Assembly: GCA_964627045.1 (NCBI GenBank)
Contig: CAZVIK010000194.1
Location: 1 to 7,653, forward strand
Reading direction: 5' to 3'
From: CAZVIK01 sp964627045
Lineage (GTDB): Bacteria; Acidobacteriota; Terriglobia; Bryobacterales; Bryobacteraceae
Length of the DNA: 7,653 nucleotides
Position 1 is the stretch's first letter; each line of letters opens with the position of its first letter. Position numbers and translations under genes: made by a program. Shown here one piece after another: positions 1 to 5,449 of this stretch. The notes below the pieces were generated by a model, which did not search any database, was not told the origin of the DNA, and saw only the letters and a program-made list of their open reading frames with translations.

Positions 1-207
1 CACGGCGTCGCGCAGGCACTGCAGGTAGAACGTCAGGAACTGCTCCTCGTTGCGCAGGTTCGCCAGGTTCGTGCGCTCCGCGCGCGCGATCCGCGCGTCG
101 GCGTACGCCCCGTCCTTCATCTTCTTGTCCGCCGCCGCCTGGATCTCGCCGACGATCCTGTCTACGTTCACGCCCTCGGCGCCGATCTGGAAAAGAGGCT
201 CGTTCAT
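1..207 (-). CDS. Partial protein of unknown function (N-terminal 69 residues)
   Basis: The minus strand is open from an ATG at 207-205 to the window edge, giving 69 residues that begin MNEPLFQIGAEGVNVD. The start is supported by GAGGT four bases upstream on the coding strand. The translation is charged and helix-like (repeated A, K, R, E and D with no long hydrophobic stretch), so this part looks cytoplasmic. A short 'VNVDRIVGEIQ'-like helix near the N-terminus recalls the leader helices of some methyltransferases and glycosyltransferases in polysaccharide gene clusters, but that is only a resemblance. It lies downstream of the radical SAM gene on the same strand, separated by 127 bases that contain a hairpin repeat. 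The C-terminus and any catalytic domain are outside the window, so no function is assigned. Confidence 0.7.
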   Translation of the reverse strand, partial: MNEPLFQIGAEGVNVDRIVGEIQAAADKKMKDGAYADARIARAERTNLANLRNEEQFLTFYLQCLRDAV

Positions 208-263
208 GTTGACCTCGCAGTTCTGCGTGGATTATTGCGCGGGGCGCGGGGGAGTCAACAGGG

Positions 264-376
264 GAACGCCGAACATCGAACGCTGAACGTCCAGCGCCGA
301 AGTGTGCGAGTCGGGCGCGAAGCGCTGTCCTTGCTCACTTCGACGTTCGGCGTTGGGCGTTCGACGTTCGGCGTTC
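264..376. repeat. Composite hairpin built of 7-nt units
   Basis: The left arm (264-304) is a run of heptamers: GAACGCC, GAACATC, GAACGCT, GAACGTC, CAGCGCC, then GAAGTG. The right arm (336-376) is their near-complement: CACTTC, GACGTTC, GGCGTTG, GGCGTTC, GACGTTC, GGCGTTC. The innermost 6 bp and the outermost 7 bp pair perfectly; the middle has a few mismatches and G-T pairs. The loop is 305-335. The right arm is also the last ~13 codons and the stop codon of the radical SAM gene, giving the tail ERRTSNAQRRTSK. There is no T-run, so it is not a standard intrinsic terminator. It looks like a short interspersed repeat of unknown function. Confidence 0.85.
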
Positions 377-1891
377 AAGGGCCTTCGCCCGCACCCGCCT
401 CACCGCATTCCACGCGGTCTTCGTCGGCGTCACGGGGATCCGGTGGAGCAGCTTGATCAGCGGCGCCCAGCGCGGCCAGCGGACGAGGTCGCCGAAGAGG
501 TCGTGGTAGAACAGGACCTGCCGCCGCGTGATCGTCGGTTGGTCGAGCGCGTAGTCGCGCTCGAAGTAGCTGGACACGTCCCGCGGCGCGATCCAGCGGT
601 GGTCGTGGCAGATCGTCTGCGAGCGCGTGCCGGGGTAGGGGAAGAAGATCGAGCAGAAGAGCGTGTCGGGCTGGATCTCCTGGTTGAGCCGCACCGTCGC
701 CTCGACGGTCTCCGGCGTCTCGAACGGCAGGCCGATCATGTTGAACGCGTAGCGGCGGATGCCCGCCTCGCGCAGGAGCCGGAACGCGCGGACGATCTCG
801 TCGCGCGTGACCTTCTTCTGGAGGACCTCCATGCGGATGCGGTCGTCGCCGCTCTCGACGCCGATCCGCACTTCGTAGCAGCCGGCCCGCTTCAGCAGGC
901 CGACGGTCTCGTCGGTGATCGAGTCCGCCGTCGCGTTGCACCAGAAGCGCGGGCGCTTCGCCAGCGGGTACTTCTCCGCGAACTCGCGAAGCCACGCCTT
1001 GTTCAGCGTGAACGTGTCGTCGTGGAACCCGAGCCACTCCACGCGCGGGTACTCGCGCAGGACCTGGTCCACCTCGGCCAGCAGGTTGTCCGCGGAGCGG
1101 AAGCGGACGTAGCGCCCCTTGCCGCGGTACAGCTCCTGCAGGGCGTGGTTGGCGCAGTAGGTGCAGAGGTAGGGGCACCCGCGGCTCCCCATGAACTCGG
1201 CTTCCGGGAACTGCTCCAGCATCTCGCCGAAGCGGAACGACGCGCGGTCGGGGAACGGCAGGTCGTCGAGGTTCGCGATCAGCGGCCGGAGCTCGTTCCG
1301 GTGCACCTGGCCGCCGTGCCGCACCCAGAGGTTCGCGATGCGCGTCGGGTCGCGGCCGTTCTCTAGCGCTTCGCACAGCTCCCGCATGGGGTGCACCGGA
1401 ACTAGCTCCGGCCGNNNNNNNNNNTACCGGGCGGGGGTCGGTGTGGGTGCCAGGGGCGCCGTGCGCCACCCCAGGGTTTGGCTTGGGGGTGGGGTGGCGG
1501 CGTGCTCGAGCGCGTCGCACAGCTCCCGCATGGGGTGCTCGCCCTCGCCGAGGCAGATGGCGAACACGCCCTCGGCGGCGATGGATTCCTCGGGCTGGAG
1601 CGTCGGGTGCACGCCGCCGAGGACGACGGGGAGCTGGTGCTCCGACGCGACGATGCGGGCGATCTCGCGGCCGAGCGCGAAGTGGTTGCTGGTCAGCGAG
1701 AGGGCGGCGAGGCCGGGCCGGAAGCGGCGGACCGCGCCGTCGAGCGCCGCGCGATCCAGCTCCGAGAGCGTGAGGACCTCGACCTCGTGCCCCGCCTGCT
1801 TCAGCACGGCGGCGATGGACCCGATGCCCTGCTGGTACCGCAGGATCTGCCAGCGGGCCGGCGGGACCGGGTATATGAAAAGGACCTTCAC
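335..1891 (-). CDS. B12-binding-domain radical SAM protein, interrupted by an assembly gap
   Basis: The N-terminal ~130 residues look like a cobalamin-binding Rossmann domain: KVLFIYPVPPA at the start, then GGVHPTLQPE and a 'GEGE' segment, typical of B12-binding radical SAM enzymes. No DxHxxG lower-ligand motif is seen. The radical SAM core follows with RGCPYLCTYC (CxxxCxxC, cysteine codons at 1177-1154), which binds the 4Fe-4S cluster that cleaves S-adenosylmethionine. RIGVESGDD and NMIGLPFET are later core strands. Substrate is unknown. I chose GTG at 1891 because an orphan copy of this 5' end at 4066 starts the same way; a TTG at 1915 is the alternative. Ten Ns lie at 1415-1424, and HPMRELC(D/E)ALE occurs on both sides, so the middle is not reliable. 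The residues between the two copies (AATPPPSQTLGWRTAPL...) look non-native. The C-terminal tail comes from the heptamer repeat. Confidence 0.88.
   Translation of the reverse strand: MKVLFIYPVPPARWQILRYQQGIGSIAAVLKQAGHEVEVLTLSELDRAALDGAVRRFRPGLAALSLTSNHFALGREIARIVASEHQLPVVLGGVHPTLQPEESIAAEGVFAICLGEGEHPMRELCDALEHAATPPPSQTLGWRTAPLAPTPTPARXXXXRPELVPVHPMRELCEALENGRDPTRIANLWVRHGGQVHRNELRPLIANLDDLPFPDRASFRFGEMLEQFPEAEFMGSRGCPYLCTYCANHALQELYRGKGRYVRFRSADNLLAEVDQVLREYPRVEWLGFHDDTFTLNKAWLREFAEKYPLAKRPRFWCNATADSITDETVGLLKRAGCYEVRIGVESGDDRIRMEVLQKKVTRDEIVRAFRLLREAGIRRYAFNMIGLPFETPETVEATVRLNQEIQPDTLFCSIFFPYPGTRSQTICHDHRWIAPRDVSSYFERDYALDQPTITRRQVLFYHDLFGDLVRWPRWAPLIKLLHRIPVTPTKTAWNAVRRVRAKALERRTSNAQRRTSK
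1371..1394. repeat. 24-bp direct repeat, copy 1, left of gap 1
   Basis: These 24 bases, from TCGCACAGCTCC to ATGGGGTGC, recur exactly at 1515-1538. The similarity extends about ten more bases with a few changes (ctctagcgct versus ctcgagcgcg). Both copies encode HPMRELC in the radical SAM gene. The family needs this segment only once, so one copy comes either from contig ends that should overlap or from a real local duplication. Confidence 0.9.
1415..1424. other. Assembly gap 1 (10 N)
   Basis: Ten Ns inside the radical SAM gene. The round number suggests a scaffold join of unknown true length. The bases to its right, up to about 1500, do not look like the enzyme: they are G-rich and contain a motif also found beside gap 2. 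Confidence 0.98.
1515..1538. repeat. 24-bp direct repeat, copy 2, right of gap 1
   Basis: Exact match to 1371-1394. This copy is joined to the 'GEGE' end of the B12 domain, whereas copy 1 is joined to the downstream 'NGRDPTRIANLWVRHGG' segment. Collapsing the two copies would restore a continuous, ordinary protein. Confidence 0.9.
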
Positions 1892-1911
1892 ACCTGCGAC
1901 CTGAGAAGTCT

Positions 1912-1956
1912 CCAAGGTTTGCCCGCCCCGACCTTGTCGGGGCGGGCAAGGATTGG
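1912..1956. repeat. Perfect 14-bp palindrome between radical SAM and abiE genes
   Basis: TTGCCCGCCCCGAC (1919-1932) and its exact complement (1936-1949) flank a 3-base loop, CTT. CCAA at 1912-1915 and TTGG at 1953-1956 can pair outside a small internal loop. It lies downstream of the AbiEii stop (2029-2027) and just upstream of the radical SAM start on the same strand. It could stall or end transcription from the abiE pair, but no T-run follows on the minus strand, so it is not a canonical intrinsic terminator. It covers the region immediately before the TTG at 1915, which argues against that start. Confidence 0.85.
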
Positions 1957-2026
1957 AAGCTCCCTTCGAGTCTTCCTCTCCGCGGAAGCGGGCAGGCGCG
2001 CCGCGCCGCTTATCGGGGCGATGCTC

Positions 2027-2995
2027 TCATCCATGGCTCTTTCTTCGTCCCTTCACGTTGAGCGCCTTCCACTCCAGCAGAGGATGCGTTTTGATTCGTT
2101 GCGCCATTTCGGTGTCATCGGTCAAACGGTCCGGCTCGATGATCCCGTGATCGAGGAGTTGGTCCAGGAACCCGGTCTCGTCGGCTGTCAGGGGCAGGAC
2201 CGCCGCGAGCCCCTCGCGGCACTCGGCCATCAGCCGCCGGGCCCAATCGTCCGCTTCCGGCCCCGGGAGGGAATCGCCGCGAAGCAGAGGTAGAAGCTGG
2301 TTCCTCAGCTCGCGCGGCTCACCGCCGACGTCCTGGATGGACACCGTTCGCCAATCCTTGCGGTTCATGGCGCCGTAGAGGACGAATCCAAGCCGCAGTT
2401 TCCTCCGATCCGGATCGGCCCGGGTGAGCAACCGGTGCGCGTCGAACAGATCCCTGCTCGCCTGCCGGGCCAGGAGCGCCGCCAGTTTGCCGGCGGCGAG
2501 TTCGTGAAGATCGAGGACGGGGATCTGCGTCGCGGAACGAGAGCCGAGCTTCGCGGTTCGCAGGGTGACCGGCCAGAGCGGAACACGGAACATGAAGTTG
2601 ATATCCACCTCCAGGTTACCGCCTTCGCCCAGTGCGCTGTCGTAGCGGAGTCGCCACTTGCCGCCGGCGTGGTCGGTCGGCACGCGGACAACGTTCATTC
2701 CCTCACGGGAGCAGACGGCCTCGACGGCCCGCTCGATCCTCGGGCGCTCGGCCATCATCGTCTCACGGTCCACGGCGCCGACGTAGTTCAGATCCATGTC
2801 AACGGACAGACGCGGGACATCGAACAGAAAGAGATTCAAGGCCGTCCCGCCCTTGAGCGCAAGGCGGTCCTTGAGAAAGGGGTGGCCATGGAAGCCTTCC
2901 AGCAGGTTCAACAGGTGGAAGACCTTCTCCAGGACCTCGGGGCGGAACCCTGTGATCCCCGATTCACTCAACAACCTTTCGCGCGAAAGCTTCAT
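2027..2995 (-). CDS. abiEii: AbiEii-family nucleotidyltransferase toxin (type IV toxin-antitoxin)
   Basis: This 322-residue protein has the features of the AbiEii/AbiGii toxins, a branch of the DNA polymerase beta-like nucleotidyltransferases. GGTALN is at residues 49-54, followed by RLSVDMD (62-68), whose aspartates 66 and 68 are the expected metal ligands. EVDINF (129-134) supplies a further acidic strand, and K170 with RDLFDAH (181-187) matches the later conserved block. Known members transfer nucleotides to an RNA target and stop growth or abort phage infection; the substrate here is not known. I chose ATG at 2995 because it overlaps the antitoxin stop as ATGA and has GGGAG eight bases upstream. 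A GTG at 3010 would add five residues. All key residues are intact, so the toxin looks functional. It lies downstream of its antitoxin, the usual order. Confidence 0.93.
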   Translation of the reverse strand: MKLSRERLLSESGITGFRPEVLEKVFHLLNLLEGFHGHPFLKDRLALKGGTALNLFLFDVPRLSVDMDLNYVGAVDRETMMAERPRIERAVEAVCSREGMNVVRVPTDHAGGKWRLRYDSALGEGGNLEVDINFMFRVPLWPVTLRTAKLGSRSATQIPVLDLHELAAGKLAALLARQASRDLFDAHRLLTRADPDRRKLRLGFVLYGAMNRKDWRTVSIQDVGGEPRELRNQLLPLLRGDSLPGPEADDWARRLMAECREGLAAVLPLTADETGFLDQLLDHGIIEPDRLTDDTEMAQRIKTHPLLEWKALNVKGRRKSHG

Positions 2996-3783
2996 CCCGT
3001 CTGCTCCCACGACCTCTCATACAGTGAAGAAGGGACAACGAGATTCCAGCGGGCTATGAGTTTCCCGCTCTTCCCGCGCTCAAGATAGTGCGGTTGCTTC
3101 GGACACAACGCGCGCAGAGGCTGGAGATGCCGTTCCTCAACCATCAACGCCTCGGCGTGTTGTTCGAGGTAGAACCCGACCTTCGCTGCCGTGGTGCGGT
3201 TGCCCAACAGCCGCGCGTATTCGAACACGCGATCCAGATCGAAGTACTCCACGGCCTCAAGCGAGCGCCAGATCTCTTCCCAGCCTCCTCCGAGGTCGGG
3301 CCGGTCCAGCACGTCCACCAGGGTTCGTTCCAGGCTGGTCACGCGAAGCGCAACGCCTGAACGATCTGCGACGCGGGCTTCGAATTCCTCTTTCCCGGCC
3401 AGTCGGAGCGCCTTGGGAAAGCGGATGCCGCGGAAGCGGTGCGAGCGGAAGGTCCTGGGCCGGGGCGGGACGCGGGACAGGAAGAGGAACTCCCGGAATA
3501 CGGAATGCGCTTTGCCATGCAGCTCCAGCGCCGTGTGATAGGCCAACACGGCGTCGGGCGCAAGCTGAGCGGCCAGGAGATACGGGTCAACCGCGTACGT
3601 TTCCGGGTCGCGGCCCGGTGGAACAACGGCATACAGACCTCGGGTTATCTGGACGAGGTGCCCTTGCTTGCAGTGATAGGCCAGCAGGTTCTTCCGCGTC
3701 CAGCGGTTGCTGTTCCGCTGGTACGCGGTCAATTCATCCGTGGTGAACACGGAATGCGTTGCGAAGAAATCACTCAAGCTCAT
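2992..3783 (-). CDS. abiEi: AbiEi-family antitoxin and transcriptional regulator
   Basis: The 263-residue protein has the AbiEi layout. An N-terminal winged-helix DNA-binding domain (about residues 1-57, with FFATHSVFTTDELTAY and ending in ITRGLYAVVPPG) is followed by a C-terminal antitoxin domain. That domain includes SLERTLVDVLDRPDLGGG near the middle and FDLDRVFEYARLLGN further on, wording very typical of the family. In known pairs the antitoxin does not bind the toxin; it represses the operon and counters toxin action (type IV). The ATG at 3783-3781 is clear but has no strong ribosome binding site. The TGA overlaps the toxin ATG, implying translational coupling. An inverted repeat lies 34-48 bases upstream of the start and overlaps a candidate -10 box, a plausible autoregulatory site. 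Confidence 0.93.
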   Translation of the reverse strand: MSLSDFFATHSVFTTDELTAYQRNSNRWTRKNLLAYHCKQGHLVQITRGLYAVVPPGRDPETYAVDPYLLAAQLAPDAVLAYHTALELHGKAHSVFREFLFLSRVPPRPRTFRSHRFRGIRFPKALRLAGKEEFEARVADRSGVALRVTSLERTLVDVLDRPDLGGGWEEIWRSLEAVEYFDLDRVFEYARLLGNRTTAAKVGFYLEQHAEALMVEERHLQPLRALCPKQPHYLERGKSGKLIARWNLVVPSSLYERSWEQTG

Positions 3784-3816
3784 GGTGTTGCCAGATTGAT
3801 ATCACACAGCATTACA

Positions 3817-3831
3817 GCTAATTACATTAGC
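3817..3831. promoter_or_regulatory. Inverted repeat, candidate AbiEi operator
   Basis: GCTAAT-TAC-ATTAGC is a perfect 6-bp inverted repeat with a 3-base centre, upstream of abiEi and overlapping the -10 box of the nearer candidate promoter. AbiEi proteins of studied systems bind inverted repeats at their own promoter. That this site does so is inference; it is shorter than the documented operators. Confidence 0.4.
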
Positions 3832-3852
3832 CGTTATCGCCATGTACGTCAA
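3824..3852 (-). promoter_or_regulatory. Candidate abiE promoter, proximal
   Basis: On the minus strand TTGACG (3852-3847) is followed after exactly 17 bases by TAATGT (3829-3824), about 40 bases before the abiEi ATG. The -35 box has five of six consensus bases; the -10 box is weak. The site overlaps the inverted repeat at 3817-3831. Confidence 0.4.
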
Positions 3853-3892
3853 TCGTGATGATGGTTGATCTACGGCGTCCATAAGGCCAATG

Positions 3893-3921
3893 AATATGGA
3901 ATTTATGCATGTCAATGTCAA
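3893..3921 (-). promoter_or_regulatory. Candidate abiE promoter, distal
   Basis: On the minus strand a perfect TTGACA (3921-3916) is followed after 17 bases by CATATT (3898-3893). A second TTGACA directly follows the first (3915-3910), so the -35 hexamer is tandemly duplicated. A transcript from here would have a leader of about 100 bases before abiEi. The surrounding 150 bases are visibly more AT-rich than the rest of the window, which favours a promoter region but also raises chance matches. Confidence 0.4.
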
Positions 3922-4023
3922 ATTGCCTGACCGTCATCCTTGGTGCGGAAATAGCCCGGCCATGGGCGTGTGACCTTGCTCCGGAAGAACAGCTCCGGCT
4001 GGTTTTTCGGGGTGAGGTCGGAC

Positions 4024-4066
4024 GACCAGGGGCCGGCGGGATGTGGTATACGAAAAGGACCTTCAC
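4024..4066 (-). pseudogene. Orphan 5' end of a radical SAM gene
   Basis: The minus strand from GTG at 4066 reads VKVLFVYHIPPAPG, matching the start of the radical SAM protein (VKVLFIYPVPPA). The DNA match is close: GTGAAGGTCCTTTTC is identical, and CCCGCCGGCCC recurs after a short divergent stretch. Similarity stops at about 4025, and the next bases no longer resemble the family in any frame I checked. In a neighbouring frame the minus strand reads ELFFRSKVTRPWPGYFRTKDDGQAI to a stop at 3918, which could be debris of another gene. No cluster motif or core remains, so this is a relic of a paralogue or of a rearrangement. Confidence 0.6.
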
Positions 4067-4127
4067 GGGCGCAACGGCCGGTTTTTCCAATGGGGTGAGG
4101 GGCAACCACCCGCTCGCGAAGCTCGCT

Positions 4128-4205
4128 GGAGTACACGGAGACACGGAGAATCCCCGGGACTTCGGATTCCCCAGGTGTCTCCGTGAACTCCGTGCTCTCC
4201 GTGGC
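4128..4205. repeat. Composite hairpin built of 8/9-nt CACGGAG units
   Basis: The left side holds ACACGGAG twice in tandem (4133-4148); the right side holds three 9-nt units beginning CTCCGTG (4179-4205). ACGGAGACAC (4135-4144) pairs perfectly with GTGTCTCCGT (4175-4184), and inside it GAATCC pairs with GGATTC (4164-4169). Eight As follow at 4206-4213. On the minus strand those would be Ts before the hairpin, so it is not an intrinsic terminator in either direction. It is analogous to the heptamer hairpin at 264-376: arms made of short tandem units. No gene lies in the surrounding 3930-4279. Confidence 0.8.
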
Positions 4206-4279
4206 AAAAAAAACTCGTGAGCTAGGGTCGGACGAGGCTGAGCGGGGTGGGCGGGGCCAACAGCGCGCCGTGCGCGGCG

Positions 4280-4467
4280 CTACTCTTCCAGCAGCCGCCG
4301 GATCGCGGGATAGGTCTCGGCGGCATCCGGGTTGGCCGGCAGTTTGGCGATGACTTCGGCCGCGAGCCGGCCGCCTTCGCCGTCGTAGCGGCTGATGAAG
4401 TCCCGGAATGCCTCGGACGCCTCTTCGTCGGCATGGTCGCTGATGCCGCGCCAGGCCGTATGGCTCC
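4280..4467 (-). pseudogene. C-terminal remnant of a nucleoside phosphorylase/MTA-SAH nucleosidase-like gene
   Basis: The last ~61 codons before a TAG at 4282-4280 read HTAWRGISDHADEEASEAF and end AIRRLLEE. The 'RGISDHAD' segment followed by a helical 'AAEVIAKL' region matches the end of the MTA/SAH nucleosidase and related nucleoside phosphorylase domain, where the GISD aspartate acts at the purine. Upstream of the tryptophan at about 4467 the frame stays open, but its DNA is repeat copy A, which is also found at 7097 with an unrelated gene. The N-terminal three quarters of the enzyme are absent, and nothing like them lies beyond the repeat. The gene is therefore broken and presumably inactive. 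Assignment rests on a short segment. Confidence 0.55.
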
Positions 4468-4714
4468 AACAACCGCTAGTCGCAGGCTTCCCTCGTGCCC
4501 TTCGCGGCGCTACGATGCGCGCGAGGGCCGGGTGCACCCCATCCCCGCCCCCAGGGAGGAACAGTCTCACTACGGCACGAAGCCGCCACGCGGGATCGCT
4601 GATCGTCCGCCTATCTCCGGGTTCCGCCGAGATGGATAAGCGTACGGCCATCGCGGCAGGCCGAACCGTTACCCAAGAGACGTTGGCCGAAAGGAGGACC
4701 GATGGCAAGATGAA
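4464..4714 (+). repeat. Interspersed repeat, copy A
   Basis: The first ~95 bases (4480-4572) match 7113-7207 with about five substitutions and one 2-base indel. The remainder (about 4590-4714) matches the end of copy B more loosely, sharing blocks such as GATGG and AACCGTTACC and finishing in the same way: GGAGG, then ATG, one codon, AGATGAA. The left end coincides with the break in the nucleosidase-like gene. The ATG at 4710 here leads only to ATGAAGTAA, so any gene once following the repeat is lost. The repeat has no coding capacity I recognise. Confidence 0.75.
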
Positions 4715-4776
4715 GTAACACCTGATGATGCCAGTTGCGAAAGCCCAGTGGACTTAACACAGAAAGGACAAGAACG

Positions 4777-5211
4777 ATGAAGAACAGCGTAGTTACCCTA
4801 CTTGCAGGTTGTGTTGCTTTGACGATGCTCGTTACGACAGCATCCGCAGAGGTGACGGTATTCAGGAGTTCCGGCACCGTTGTCGACAACTGTACGTTCA
4901 AGAACCTGACGATCACCGAGAACGGCGACACGGCCACGGTTTCGTTTGATTACAGTATTACCTCGCAGAACAGATCCGAGATCAACCAAATGCTGGTTGC
5001 CGCCAACGGGAAAGTGGTCGGAGTTGTATCGGAAGGTGTCGTGGGAAGCGGAAAGAGTGGCAGGGGCACTGTCACGTTCCGCGTCGTGAAGGGCTCCGAG
5101 GGCAAGTGTCGCATTGCCTTGGGCTTCTGCGCTGACTACACGACGGCGCAGGCAAAGAGTCAGTTCGAGAACGGCCACGGCTATCGCCTTGAAGTTGGAT
5201 ACATCAATTAG
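4777..5211 (+). CDS. Small exported protein of unknown function
   Basis: The 144-residue product starts with a clear signal peptide: MKNSVV, a hydrophobic core to residue 21, and cleavage expected after TASA (residue 24). LAGC at 9-12 looks like a lipobox, but it sits inside the hydrophobic core, so ordinary signal peptidase cleavage seems more likely. The mature ~120 residues alternate polar and hydrophobic positions (VTVFRSSGTVV, TATVSFDYSI, GTVTFRVV), suggesting a small all-beta domain, with cysteines at 39, 111 and 118. AAAGGA lies eight bases before ATG 4777; a TTG at 4735 would spoil the signal peptide. Base composition is more moderate than in the GC-rich genes around it, hinting at separate origin. 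It lies just downstream of repeat copy A and converges on 5450-6231. I do not recognise the family. Confidence 0.8.
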   Translation: MKNSVVTLLAGCVALTMLVTTASAEVTVFRSSGTVVDNCTFKNLTITENGDTATVSFDYSITSQNRSEINQMLVAANGKVVGVVSEGVVGSGKSGRGTVTFRVVKGSEGKCRIALGFCADYTTAQAKSQFENGHGYRLEVGYIN

Positions 5212-5231
5212 CGATCGAAGCCCGGGAATGC

Positions 5232-5402
5232 AAGGGTCACGTCTACAGATTCAAGAATTGCCCGAGACGGCGAGCGCGATCGGAGTCTGGTGCCGGGGCT
5301 GCGGCGGGTAAGAAGGCAGACGGAACACAAGAGACAGAGGAATCGAGCGCGGGGACAGACGAGCGCAGGAACGCAAGTCTTGAATCTGGAGACGTGACCC
5401 TT
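5232..5402. mobile_element. 171-bp element with 30-bp inverted ends
   Basis: The left end 5232-5261 (AAGGGTCACGTCTACAGATT...) and the right end 5373-5402 are inverted copies with 28 of 30 bases matching. The 111 bases between have no coding signal I trust. No clear target-site duplication flanks it. The size and ends are like a non-autonomous inverted-repeat element (MITE), but it could equally be a long-stem structured RNA or a two-way transcription stop, since it lies exactly between convergent genes. The rest of 5212-5449 holds nothing else I can support. Confidence 0.6.
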
Positions 5403-5449
5403 CTCGCGCCGAGCGTCTGAAAGCGCGCCGGTCAACTCGGGCGCGGCGG

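Noticed and set aside
302..1366. Long plus-strand reading frame (354 residues) opposite the radical SAM gene
   Set aside because: It is rich in R, A, V, D and E as antisense frames of GC-rich genes are, has no domain, and lies wholly opposite a gene with clear catalytic motifs.
2435..3088. Plus-strand frame opposite the abiE genes
   Set aside because: It overlaps both well-supported toxin-antitoxin genes antisense and shows no recognisable fold or start signal.
4128..4213. Intrinsic terminator from the hairpin followed by eight As
   Set aside because: A terminator needs Ts after the stem on the transcribed strand. Here As follow on plus, and on minus the Ts come before the stem.
4261..4280. 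Six-bp hairpin GCGCCG-TGCG-CGGCGC just past the nucleosidase-like remnant
   Set aside because: The stem is short and purely GC, with no T-run; in such GC-rich DNA this is expected by chance.
4264..4639. Plus-strand frame opposite the nucleosidase-like remnant
   Set aside because: It mixes antisense of the remnant with repeat sequence and has no coherent domain.
4464..4714. Integron attC-like site or gene cassette boundary
   Set aside because: GTT-containing blocks recur, but I found no matching GTTRRRY/RYYYAAC core pair, no integrase, and genes lie on both strands.
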